In this document: piece after piece, positions 1 to 6,659 of the stretch
Layout: each line of letters opens with the position of its first letter
How positions within the stretch are numbered: position 1 is the first letter of the stretch
Source of the DNA: Lysobacterales bacterium
GTDB taxonomy: Bacteria > Pseudomonadota > Gammaproteobacteria > Xanthomonadales > Marinicellaceae
Reading direction: 5' to 3'
DNA length: 9,431 nucleotides
Assembly: GCA_026990095.1 (NCBI GenBank)
Contig: JALSIL010000541.1
Coordinates: 1-9,431, forward strand
Translations under genes and position numbers: made by a program
Notes under the pieces: model-generated
What the model was told of the DNA's origin: nothing
What the model saw: the letters and a program-made list of their open reading frames with translations, nothing else
The model's database searches: none

Positions 1-1166
1 TTCTTGCGTTCATCATCCAACCATTTTTCGTGAGTTCCAGCTGTAAATGGAGAGCAAGTCAGTTCATACAAAGGGTAGGTGTTTTTTCTGGGTATTTTCA
101 ACATTTCCGTGTGGTGTTTGTCACCACTTAAGAAAACAACCCCCTCGATTTTAGCATCATCCAACCACTCTAAAAAAGCATCACGCTCATGGCGATACTT
201 GTCCCAACCTTCCCATTTGTGGTAATCATTAAGCATTTGATTGCCACCGACAATAAATTTGAACGGTTGACGAGATGCGACTAATTGGTTTTTTAGCCAA
301 AGCATTTGTTCTTTCCCGTACATAGCCTTGTCAGGGCCGTCAGGTAGGTTTTCATTACTGCGATGGTATCTATCATCTAATAAAAAGAAGTCCACATCAT
401 TAAACCTAACCTTAGTAAAAATTCCAGGCGTCTCAGGTAGACCATAACTAGGGTTTGCCCAAACTTTTTTAAAAATATCAAGACTTCTTGCCTTGTGAAT
501 AAAGTAGCCGCCGCTGTTATCGGGACCAAAGTCATGGTCATCCCAGATAGCATAATTGGCAAACTTTTGATAAATAGGTTGCAAAAAATTTCGACCTTTA
601 TCTTTGCTGGCACGGTAAATCATGTTTTGTTCGGCATCAAAGTCCACTTCGCGATAATACCAGTTATCACCCAACCACAGCATCACATCGGCGTCTTGCT
701 TGGCAATGGTGTCAAATATCTCAAAACCACCGCCATAAGGCGTGCCAGCTCGGTCGTGTGCTTCTTCGTTTCCAAAGTTACACGAACCTGTTAACACAGA
801 AAAATCAGGTGCATCGTGACGCCACATCCATAAATCTTGGGTTTTAAAAGTGAAAAATTCTTTTTTCTTTGAAACAGGTTTCTTGTCAACCCACAATTGA
901 TAATGATAAGTTAAACCAGGCTCTAAACCAGCGAGTTTAAACGTGTGCATATTGTAGTTTTTATCAAGAGTATTTGCAGAGAGTTGCTTGGCTTGTTTAG
1001 GCATGCCATCTTGCCAGTATTTTATCTTGACTTGACTTGGATTGTTGGTTTCTAACCAAATATTTGCACCGCGCAATGCAGTATGTCCAATCATTGGACC
1101 TGACTTTAGAGTGCTAGCAACAAGGTTTGATGAGCTAAAAAGGAGTATAAGAACGATTCTAAACAT
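1..1166 (-). CDS. PhoD-like metallophosphatase (alkaline phosphatase D family), 3' end missing
   Basis: The frame is open from the ATG at 1166 to the left edge, giving 388 residues without a stop; the C-terminus lies outside the window. A short signal peptide (MFRIVLILLFSSSNLVAS) points to export. Residues about 20-110 look like the Fn3-like N-terminal domain of the family. The metallophosphatase core follows: GSCNFG (127-132), a GDNWYY metal-binding block (166-171), WDDHDFGPDNSG (208-219), a GGNQM segment (307-311) and LSGDKHH (346-352). ELTCSPFTAG (368-377) matches the usual family C-terminal block. PhoD-type enzymes hydrolyse phosphate mono- or diesters in the periplasm or outside the cell, with metals bound by these Asp/Asn/His residues. 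Substrate cannot be told from sequence. The gene is transcribed divergently from the TonB receptor gene. The family assignment is secure; true alkaline phosphatase activity is inferred. Confidence 0.93.
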   Translation of the reverse strand, partial: MFRIVLILLFSSSNLVASTLKSGPMIGHTALRGANIWLETNNPSQVKIKYWQDGMPKQAKQLSANTLDKNYNMHTFKLAGLEPGLTYHYQLWVDKKPVSKKKEFFTFKTQDLWMWRHDAPDFSVLTGSCNFGNEEAHDRAGTPYGGGFEIFDTIAKQDADVMLWLGDNWYYREVDFDAEQNMIYRASKDKGRNFLQPIYQKFANYAIWDDHDFGPDNSGGYFIHKARSLDIFKKVWANPSYGLPETPGIFTKVRFNDVDFFLLDDRYHRSNENLPDGPDKAMYGKEQMLWLKNQLVASRQPFKFIVGGNQMLNDYHKWEGWDKYRHERDAFLEWLDDAKIEGVVFLSGDKHHTEMLKIPRKNTYPLYELTCSPFTAGTHEKWLDDERK

Positions 1167-1198
1167 ATTGATTTTGTCTGTTGAAGTAACTTTTAAAA

Positions 1199-1222
1199 AG
1201 CCTAGTATCGCTTAATTAGGCT
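1199..1222 (-). promoter_or_regulatory. Inverted repeat at the presumed start site of the phosphatase gene
   Basis: AGCCTA (1199-1204) and TAGGCT (1217-1222) form a 6-bp inverted repeat with a 12-nt loop. On the minus strand the second arm is followed directly by a T run. It lies just downstream of the putative -10, so it could be an operator, a 5' RNA hairpin or a weak attenuator. The sequence does not decide between these. Confidence 0.35.
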
Positions 1223-1226
1223 AAAA

Positions 1227-1232
1227 ATTATA
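1227..1232 (-). promoter_or_regulatory. Putative -10 box for the phosphatase gene
   Basis: Read on the minus strand this is a perfect TATAAT, about 60 bp upstream of the phosphatase ATG. The matching -35 (TCGTTA at 17-bp spacing) is poor, so an activator may be needed. Transcription would begin near 1220, inside the inverted repeat at 1199-1222. Confidence 0.5.
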
Positions 1233-1256
1233 GAATTGTTTTGATATTTAACGAAA

Positions 1257-1274
1257 CTTTCACAAAACTCTTTT
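1257..1274 (+). promoter_or_regulatory. Weak Pho-box-like sequence in the divergent promoter region
   Basis: The 18 bases CTTTCACAAAACTCTTTT match the E. coli Pho box consensus at 13 of 18 positions by my count. The first half-site is good and the second poor. A further weak half-site, ATTTAAC, lies 11 bp upstream at 1246, in the expected phase. No good -10 sits at the usual distance on the plus strand. In an AT-rich region this may be chance. Confidence 0.2.
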
Positions 1275-1277
1275 AGG

Positions 1278-1302
1278 ATACGCCCACGTATGCGAAAATA
1301 CG
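1278..1302. repeat. ATACG/CGTAT repeat cluster
   Basis: ATACG (1278-1282), its inverse CGTAT (1287-1291) and ATACG again (1298-1302) are packed in 25 bp, between the Pho-box-like site and the receptor gene. The first two arms flank CCCA, giving a perfect 14-bp palindromic unit. It could bind a dimeric regulator; the five-base arms make chance occurrence possible. Confidence 0.3.
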
Positions 1303-1394
1303 AAAGATTTGAAACGGGATTAGGATATTCACATTGCGTTTCATGCAGATTTTTAACTTAACTTAAATTTAACTAAAGAAAGGGTGCTTTTAAT

Positions 1395-4300
1395 ATGAAA
1401 AATAATAAGCGAGTAACATGGTTAGCCATCTCATTACTGATGAGTCTGTTAGCCGTGAGCGTATCTTACGCACAACAAACAGCCTCTGCAATTGCTGGTA
1501 CGGTTGTTGATACTGATGGAAATGCAGTCAGTGGTGCAACAGTTGTGATCAAACACATCCCAACAGGTGCAACAAAAACACTGTCTACCAATGATAATGG
1601 TAACTATCAAGCACGAGGATTACGTGTGGGTGGGCCCTATACAGTTTCTATTTCTAAGGAAGGCTTTGGCAGCAAGCATGCAGAAGATATCTATATTAAG
1701 CTTGGTGAAACGCGTGATCTTGATGTAAGCATTAAGAGTGATGCGGTTTCATTAGATTCACAAGTGGTTTATGGAGTTGCACAATCTGCTGTGTTCAATG
1801 CGGATAGTATGGGTTCAGGAGTGGAAATTGATAGAGAGACTTTAGAAAACATGCCAACTATTTCTCGTTCAGTTACAGACTTTGTTAGGATTGATTCAAG
1901 AATTAACATACGAGACTTCGGTGATGGTATAGCCGTGTCAGGAGTCAATAATCGGTTTAATAATTTCTCAATTGATGGGGTGGCCACAAACGATCCTTTT
2001 GGTCTAGAAGCAGGTGGTTTTCCTGGACTTTCCCAGCCATTTAATATTGATACAATTGAGCAGTTAAATGTGCAGCTGTCACCTTATGACGTGACGTTGT
2101 CAAATTTCACAGGTGCTAACATTAATGCAGTAACAAAAAGTGGTACTAATGAGTTTTCGGGTGCTCTAAATATCCAATATGGAAATGAAAGCCTCACAAG
2201 AAATTTAAGCGAGTTCACTAATGAAATTTATAGTTTGACTTTTGGAGGGCCTATTATAAAAGACAAGCTATTCTTTTTTGTAGGTTATGAAAACAGTAAA
2301 AGATCTCAACTTGTTAATCAATCAGGTTTAGCCCCTTCAGCACTTCAAGAGATAGTTGACGTTGCCCGAAATGTATGGGGATTTGATGCAGGTGCAATTA
2401 CACCTCCTTCAGATTCGGATATTTCTAAAGAAAATCTTCTTGTTAAGTTGGACTGGAATATTAATGACAACCACAGAGCTTCTCTTAGATACACTACAAA
2501 TGAAGATAACTCACCCCAGTTTAGAAATTTTAGTGATGACAGAGCTTCTCTTGGTTCGCATTGGTATGTTAATAATTTTCAAAATGACTCCTATGCACTA
2601 AACTTCTATAGTGATTGGTCTCCAAACTTCACCACTGAGCTTAGGCTTTCTCACTCAAGCTTTAATAAAAGACCAATTAATAATGCAAGACTTCCACAAA
2701 TTGAAATCAGAAATATTGATGGAGGAGGGCAAGTTCGCTTAGGAACAGAAACTAATCGACACGCTAATGATTTATCGACAACTGACAATATATTCTATTT
2801 TGAAGGAAATTATTTTGTTGGCAACCATACAATTAAAGCAGGTATTGATATACAACAACATAACTTGAACAATGTATTTAGGAGAAACTCACTTGGTAGT
2901 TATAGGTTTGATTCACTTGAAGATTTTGCTAATGGCACTCCATCACGATACAGCTATCAAATTGGAACTGACCCAAATAATCCATACCCTGCAGCTAACT
3001 GGGACTGGACAGGTAATGGTATATTTATACAAGATAATTGGATGGTTAATGATCGTTTAACTATTCAGTATGGTCTAAGATGGGATAAGCCTACAGTGGG
3101 TAATGATCCAGAATTTAATCAATCATTTTTTGATGCTTTCGGTATTAGAAATGATAACACTGTCAATGAAGGGATATTACAGCCGAGAATTGGTTTTAAC
3201 TTTGACATGAGTGATGAATTATCAATGCAACTTAGAGGTGGAATTGGAATATTTAGTGGAGGCACACCAAATGTATGGTTGTCGAATCCTTATACCAATA
3301 CCGGCTTAGGAACTTTTAATGTCGATAATAGAGACTTTGATTTTGGAACATTGGTGTTTAGTCCTGATCCTGACAACCAGCCATTTCCATCAGATCCAGG
3401 GTTTCAAGCTCAAAATGTAGATTTATTGGATGACGGGTTTAAACTGCCAACAGTTATCAAAACTAATATAGCTTTAGATGCTGAGCTTCCATGGTATGGA
3501 TTAGTAACAAGTTTTGAATATGAATATACAAAACAACAAAATGCGGTATTTTTTGAGCACTTGAATTTAGGAGAGCCCACAGGAACTCTACCTGATGGTC
3601 GTTTATCATATCGGGAAAACCCTTTAGATATGAATGATAGGAATACAAGAGCTTTTAGAAATAATGATTTTAGAGATGTTTACCTTCTTAAAAATACTGG
3701 AGCAGGTGATTTAAGACGTGCAACAATAAGCCTGTCTAAAACCACCGAACACTTCTTTACTAAAGCTTCCTATACGCATACAAGCACATCAGAGGTTCAT
3801 GGCGGTACATCTTCAATTGCGGCTTCCAACTGGGAGAATAGACCTGCTATAAACCCTAATGATGACTCTGAAACATCTATTTCAAGCTATCAAATAGAAA
3901 ACGCATTTACTTTTATGGTTAACTATAACAACAACTTTTTTGGCGATACGCTTACTAACATTGGCCTGTTTTGGACATCAACGGATGGTGAGCCTTTCTC
4001 CTATGTCTATGGGAACGATGTAAATGGTGATGATAACAGGCGAGATGTTGATCTTTTCTATGTGCCAAATGTCGGAGAATATGTATTGACAGACCCATCA
4101 CAAAGCGATGCTTTTGAAACATTTTTAAGAACTTCTGGACTAGATAAGTATCGAGGTCAAATTGCACCAAGAAATGCATTTAAGGCACCAAGAATTAACC
4201 TTTGGGACTTGAAAGTTAGACAAGAGTTGCCTGAGTTTGGTTTTGGTCGAGCATCCCTTTTCTTCACAATTCAAAACTTAGGAAATTTGCTGAATAAAGA

Positions 4301-4478
4301 CTGGGGTCAAGTACGTACAGCATTCTTTAGGGGAGAAAGAGTTGCAAATTTAGAGGAGTTTGATGATCAGGGTAGGTATGTTTTAGATTGGAATACTCGC
4401 TCTGCTAACGGCATCAACTTTGTAAATAGAAATAGGTCACAATGGCAAGCGCAACTTGGCTTCCGATTTGAGTGGTAA
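1395..4478 (+). CDS. Oar-like TonB-dependent outer membrane receptor
   Basis: This 1027-residue protein has a clear signal peptide (cleavage likely after VSVSYA, about residue 26). A carboxypeptidase-regulatory-like beta-sandwich follows at about 31-113 (IAGTVVDTDGNAVSGATV, then NDNGNYQARGL). The TonB plug domain is at about 135-250 (VSGVNNRFNNFSIDGV; GANINAVTKSGTNEFSG). A long beta-barrel fills the rest and ends GFRFEW, the C-terminal aromatic expected for BAM-dependent insertion. Domain order and length fit the Oar/OmpA-related receptor group. Such receptors use proton-motive force through TonB-ExbBD to move ligands across the outer membrane; Oar of Myxococcus is tied to protease secretion. 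No substrate can be read from this sequence. An AAAGGG at 1379-1384 supports the ATG, with a rather long 10-nt spacing. It stands alone on its strand and ends in a strong terminator; the divergent phosphatase suggests a phosphate link. Confidence 0.93.
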   Translation: MKNNKRVTWLAISLLMSLLAVSVSYAQQTASAIAGTVVDTDGNAVSGATVVIKHIPTGATKTLSTNDNGNYQARGLRVGGPYTVSISKEGFGSKHAEDIYIKLGETRDLDVSIKSDAVSLDSQVVYGVAQSAVFNADSMGSGVEIDRETLENMPTISRSVTDFVRIDSRINIRDFGDGIAVSGVNNRFNNFSIDGVATNDPFGLEAGGFPGLSQPFNIDTIEQLNVQLSPYDVTLSNFTGANINAVTKSGTNEFSGALNIQYGNESLTRNLSEFTNEIYSLTFGGPIIKDKLFFFVGYENSKRSQLVNQSGLAPSALQEIVDVARNVWGFDAGAITPPSDSDISKENLLVKLDWNINDNHRASLRYTTNEDNSPQFRNFSDDRASLGSHWYVNNFQNDSYALNFYSDWSPNFTTELRLSHSSFNKRPINNARLPQIEIRNIDGGGQVRLGTETNRHANDLSTTDNIFYFEGNYFVGNHTIKAGIDIQQHNLNNVFRRNSLGSYRFDSLEDFANGTPSRYSYQIGTDPNNPYPAANWDWTGNGIFIQDNWMVNDRLTIQYGLRWDKPTVGNDPEFNQSFFDAFGIRNDNTVNEGILQPRIGFNFDMSDELSMQLRGGIGIFSGGTPNVWLSNPYTNTGLGTFNVDNRDFDFGTLVFSPDPDNQPFPSDPGFQAQNVDLLDDGFKLPTVIKTNIALDAELPWYGLVTSFEYEYTKQQNAVFFEHLNLGEPTGTLPDGRLSYRENPLDMNDRNTRAFRNNDFRDVYLLKNTGAGDLRRATISLSKTTEHFFTKASYTHTSTSEVHGGTSSIAASNWENRPAINPNDDSETSISSYQIENAFTFMVNYNNNFFGDTLTNIGLFWTSTDGEPFSYVYGNDVNGDDNRRDVDLFYVPNVGEYVLTDPSQSDAFETFLRTSGLDKYRGQIAPRNAFKAPRINLWDLKVRQELPEFGFGRASLFFTIQNLGNLLNKDWGQVRTAFFRGERVANLEEFDDQGRYVLDWNTRSANGINFVNRNRSQWQAQLGFRFEW

Positions 4479-4513
4479 GAAATAGAGTTTATATTTTTTA
4501 TTAAAGTTTAAAA

Positions 4514-4538
4514 GGGCAGCGAAAGCTGCCTTTTTTTT
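4514..4538 (+). terminator. Intrinsic terminator after the TonB receptor gene
   Basis: GGCAGC (4515-4520), a GAAA tetraloop and GCTGCC (4525-4530) are followed by eight T residues (4531-4538). This is a textbook rho-independent terminator 36 bp after the receptor stop codon. Confidence 0.95.
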
Positions 4539-4762
4539 GTAAAAGAAGAATGTGTTTTCACAGTCTGTAAAGCCCGTACCCCGTAAGATCAAACTATTCT
4601 CAAGAAATCATTCGTATTATTTCCACTTTTCCCTCGCTTTGCTTGGGAGTGATAGATAATTAGAAAAGTTAATTTTATGTTAATTTGTCAAAATAAAATT
4701 CATTAAGTTGTTGTTTTGCAAATTCCTTCACACTTTTACAACAGATTAGTTGGTAAATTGGC

Positions 4763-4791
4763 TTGAAGGTCTTGCCTACTTGCCTTACTGT
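4763..4791 (+). promoter_or_regulatory. Possible promoter for the small Cys-rich gene
   Basis: TTGAAG (4763-4768) and TACTGT (4786-4791) are 17 bp apart, about 35 bp before the ATG. The -35 is fair and the -10 weak (3 of 6). The terminator at 4514-4538 separates this gene from the receptor, so it needs its own promoter somewhere in this spacer. Confidence 0.3.
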
Positions 4792-4804
4792 TTTAAAAAG
4801 CAGG

Positions 4805-4817
4805 CACTTTTAAAGTG
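4805..4817. promoter_or_regulatory. Palindrome overlapping the ribosome-binding region
   Basis: CACTTTTAAAGTG is a perfect palindrome with 6-bp arms around a central T. It ends just before the ATG at 4827 and includes the AAAGTG that begins the weak Shine-Dalgarno region. It could be an operator or a structure that hides the ribosome-binding site. Confidence 0.35.
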
Positions 4818-4826
4818 AGAAAAATT

Positions 4827-5111
4827 ATGAAAAATTTTATATTAAGTCTAATACTGGGTTTAAGTTTTGCGTCGATTTCAACTGCTAAATCAGGATTTAT
4901 TTTAGAAAAAAGTAAAGTCAATAACTCAATTCTTGAAAAAAATATTGTTAATACGAGTCTCTATTCTGGAGGTTATGAAAGTTGCATAGCAAGTTGCGAT
5001 GCTGAATATGACTACTATTGTTCGGGAGCCAATAATCAATCTTGGGAATGTGAATACCTTGAAGATGAATTATATGCTTGTTACGATTACTGTGACTCTT
5101 CCTATCCATAA
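4827..5111 (+). CDS. Small secreted Cys/Tyr/acidic-rich protein, unknown function
   Basis: The frame extends up to a GTG at 4815, but the ATG at 4827 starts directly with a clean signal peptide (MKNFILSLILGLSFASISTA), so I prefer 95 residues. The mature protein has two parts. Residues 25-44 are a tandem of two ten-residue units, ILEKSKVNNS and ILEKNIVNTS, with seven identities. From about residue 45 the protein is acidic, Tyr-rich and without Lys or Arg. It carries six cysteines spaced C-X3-C-X7-C-X9-C-X9-C-X3-C, with paired CX3C motifs at each end. An even cysteine number in an exported protein suggests three disulfides, perhaps a helical hairpin; metal binding is also possible. I do not recognise the family. 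It is a monocistronic unit between two terminators. Export is well supported, function unknown. Confidence 0.82.
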   Translation: MKNFILSLILGLSFASISTAKSGFILEKSKVNNSILEKNIVNTSLYSGGYESCIASCDAEYDYYCSGANNQSWECEYLEDELYACYDYCDSSYP

Positions 5112-5132
5112 CTAAAGTATCCATAACTAAAG
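5103..5132 (+). repeat. Perfect 15-bp tandem duplication across the stop codon
   Basis: TATCCATAACTAAAG occurs at 5103-5117 and again, without a gap, at 5118-5132. The first copy contains the last sense codons and TAA stop of the Cys-rich gene. Because 15 is a multiple of three, the second copy repeats the stop in frame. The perfect match suggests a recent slippage or duplication event. Confidence 0.9.
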
Positions 5133-5137
5133 AAATT

Positions 5138-5158
5138 AACATCTTAATTAGAGATGTT
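5138..5158. repeat. Hairpin downstream of the Cys-rich gene
   Basis: AACATCT (5138-5144) and AGATGTT (5152-5158) form a 7-bp stem with a 7-nt loop in the 3' untranslated region of the small gene. There is no T run after it, so it is not itself a terminator. It may protect the mRNA 3' end together with the terminator that follows. Confidence 0.4.
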
Positions 5159-5171
5159 TAAAGAACTGGCA

Positions 5172-5214
5172 AAAAATCTGTAAAGGTGAGAACTTTTACA
5201 GATTTTTATTTTTA
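5172..5214 (+). terminator. Intrinsic terminator after the Cys-rich gene
   Basis: A 13-bp stem, AAAAATCTGTAAA (5172-5184) with TTTACAGATTTTT (5195-5207), encloses a 10-nt loop and runs into further T-rich sequence to 5213. The stem has few GC pairs but is long. It ends the transcript of the small gene; AT-rich arms may also let it work from the other side. Confidence 0.85.
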
Positions 5215-5620
5215 GGAATATCAAGAAACCATTTTAAAGTCGGTGGGAATTGGCTATCTTTTCGTATAAAAATCAATCTGTAGAACAACTATTGGTTCGA
5301 TTTTTTATAGAAAAACCTATCTCAATGTGCGCCTCCATCCCATCCGACCCGACCCTGGTTATGCATATATCTCTTAATTACTTGCTACTCCATAATTATC
5401 ATGGCATTCAATATGAACAACAATTTATGCAAACAAGCAATCCAAGCTCTATTTGGTGTAAGCTGAATTCAGCAAAACTCGGCAGCTTAAATGAAATGAA
5501 GATTCTACTAAGCACCTGTCTTAATAACGGGGTTCAGCTCTCTATGTATAGAATCCATTTAGTTACAAATAAATTCAGGTTGTTAAATACCCAAATCCCG
5601 ATAGTGAAAACACGATTCTA

Positions 5621-5650
5621 GCACAAACTCTTAATACGGCAAGCTTGTGC
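5621..5650 (-). repeat. Stem-loop in the gene-free region
   Basis: On the minus strand GCACAAGCT and AGTTTGTGC form a 9-bp stem around a 12-nt loop, with one G-U pair. On the plus strand the same position is an A-C mismatch, so RNA from the minus strand would fold better. That is the direction of read-through from rluB. Confidence 0.4.
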
Positions 5651-5653
5651 AGC

Positions 5654-5721
5654 CCAACAATAGTCTGACCGCATGCGGCAAGATACAGCGATGAAAAGTA
5701 TAGGAAACTTTGGATTGTTGG
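5654..5721. repeat. Nested inverted repeats around a CCGCATGCGG palindrome
   Basis: CCAACAAT (5654-5661) and ATTGTTGG (5714-5721) are an exact 8-bp inverted pair. Between them lies the perfect 10-bp palindrome CCGCATGCGG (5669-5678), the most GC-rich spot nearby. The nesting suggests a folded DNA or RNA element rather than coding sequence. Confidence 0.4.
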
Positions 5722-5759
5722 TTTTAACTGAGGGTTTTTAGGTTTTGGTTTGGCTTTTA

Positions 5760-5794
5760 GTGGGATAAATCTCACATACCGATGATTTCTCATC
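5760..5794. repeat. Two short inverted repeats just after rluB
   Basis: GTGGGATAAATCTCAC (5760-5775) is a near-palindrome with one mismatched pair. GATGATTTCTCATC (5781-5794) reads on the minus strand as a 5-bp stem with a GAAA loop, about 30 bp past the rluB stop codon. Neither is followed by a T run on the minus strand, so neither is a standard terminator for the operon. Confidence 0.35.
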
Positions 5795-5822
5795 AATGGG
5801 TAATAATTTAACTATTTGAGTT

Positions 5823-6659
5823 TTATCTCAAATGCCGAGCCACTAATTCCGTCACTTTTGGTGTGTATTTAATGTCTTGCATGAGAATGTTTTTTTCGCC
5901 ACGGGTGAGTTCTTGGTATTTTCCTGGACGGAGTTTTTTAGGTAGGAATACGCCACCATAGCGCACACGTTTTAAACGATTCACTTTGAGGTCTTGAGAT
6001 TCCCAAAGGCGACGAACTTCGCGGTTTCGCCCTTCTAATAATACCACATGAAACCATTGGTTTGCTTCGCCAATACCTGCTTGTTGTATGTCATTAAAGC
6101 GGGCTTTGCCGTCTTCCAGCTCGACACCACGTCGCAGATTGTCGAGTTTGATTTGGTCAACGTCTCCAAAAATTCGGCAGGCGTATTCGCGGTCAATTTT
6201 AGTGCTTGGATGCATAAGATGGTTAGCTAGATTACCGTCATTTGTAAATAAAATTAACCCCGTTGTATTAATGTCTAATCGCCCAACATTTATCCAACGT
6301 TGTCGTTTGAGCTCGGGCAAGTTATCAAAAACGGTTGGGCGGCCTTTTTCATCTTTGCGTGTGCAAATTTCCCCCAAGGGTTTGTTGTACATGAGGATTT
6401 GCAGGTCTTGAGCTTGGGGTTCGATAACCCATTTGCGGTTTTTCCAGTTAATGATGTCCCCCTCTTCAAGTGTTTGCCCCAATTCAACTACTTTACCATT
6501 GATATAAATTTGTGCCATTTTGATGGCTTTTTCAATTTGTCTGCGCGAGCCTAAGCCACTGCGTGCCAGTATTTTTTGGATGCGTTCTTGCTTTATTTCG
6601 GTTACGTCTTGTTGCGTTGTTTGGGCGTTATTTTCGCCTGTGTTTTTATCGTGACTCAT
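5823..6659 (-). CDS. rluB: 23S rRNA pseudouridine synthase RluB
   Basis: This 278-residue protein belongs to the RsuA/RluB/E/F family. After a polar N-terminal tail of about 24 residues comes an S4 RNA-binding domain (about 25-70, ERIQKILARSGLGSRR...YINGK). The catalytic domain contains GRLDINTTGLILFTNDG (126-142), whose Asp129 is the expected nucleophile, and EGRNREVRRLW (209-219). RluB makes the pseudouridine at E. coli position 2605 of 23S rRNA. Choice of RluB over RluE/F rests on the S4 domain and on its position directly after scpB, a common gammaproteobacterial arrangement. Its ATG overlaps the scpB stop in an ATGA at 6656-6659, implying translational coupling. It is the last operon gene; I find no canonical terminator after it. 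Confidence 0.93.
   Translation of the reverse strand: MSHDKNTGENNAQTTQQDVTEIKQERIQKILARSGLGSRRQIEKAIKMAQIYINGKVVELGQTLEEGDIINWKNRKWVIEPQAQDLQILMYNKPLGEICTRKDEKGRPTVFDNLPELKRQRWINVGRLDINTTGLILFTNDGNLANHLMHPSTKIDREYACRIFGDVDQIKLDNLRRGVELEDGKARFNDIQQAGIGEANQWFHVVLLEGRNREVRRLWESQDLKVNRLKRVRYGGVFLPKKLRPGKYQELTRGEKNILMQDIKYTPKVTELVARHLR

Larger units (their letters stand above)
4541..4826. other. Gene-free spacer upstream of the small secreted protein
   Basis: I see no convincing ORF or RNA gene in these 286 bases. An 8-bp inverted repeat, AATTTTAT (4671-4678) and ATAAAATT (4693-4700), lies in an AT-rich stretch. A possible promoter for the small gene is near the right end. It may serve only as terminator and leader space. 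Confidence 0.5.
5215..5822. other. Gene-free region with several inverted repeats
   Basis: About 600 bases lie between two terminating units: the Cys-rich gene from the left and the rluB operon from the right. Two open frames exist (5250-5621 plus, 5575-5796 minus). Both need TTG starts, have no well-spaced Shine-Dalgarno and give proteins I cannot relate to anything, so I do not call them. The right half, 5621-5800, holds several inverted repeats, listed separately. The plus strand at about 5700-5765 is strikingly rich in G and T. The region could be a decayed gene, a dispersed intergenic repeat or a 3'-end RNA. Confidence 0.5.

Noticed and set aside
4815..4826. GTG start for the Cys-rich gene
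   Set aside because: It adds only four residues before the signal peptide and uses up the Shine-Dalgarno-like bases; ATG 4827 is better placed.
5290..5300. GGTTCGA resembling a tRNA T-loop
   Set aside because: There are no matching acceptor, D or anticodon stems around it, and the following sequence is a T run.
5250..5621. A 123-codon plus-strand open frame
   Set aside because: It begins with TTG, the nearest GGTGGG is too close to it, and the composition is low in the Gly/Ala/Asp pattern of real proteins here. I recognise no motif. It may be a decayed gene at best.
5781..5794. Terminator for the rluB operon
   Set aside because: The stem is only 5 bp and no T run follows on the minus strand.
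5575..5796. A 73-codon minus-strand open frame downstream of rluB
   Set aside because: It starts with TTG, has no ribosome site, overlaps the opposite frame and runs through inverted repeats. The Lys-Pro-rich start comes from low-complexity sequence.
4541..5822. Integron cassette or insertion sequence around the Cys-rich gene
   Set aside because: I find no attC-like core sites, no transposase frame, and no flanking terminal inverted repeats or target duplication. The 15-bp repeat is tandem, not flanking.
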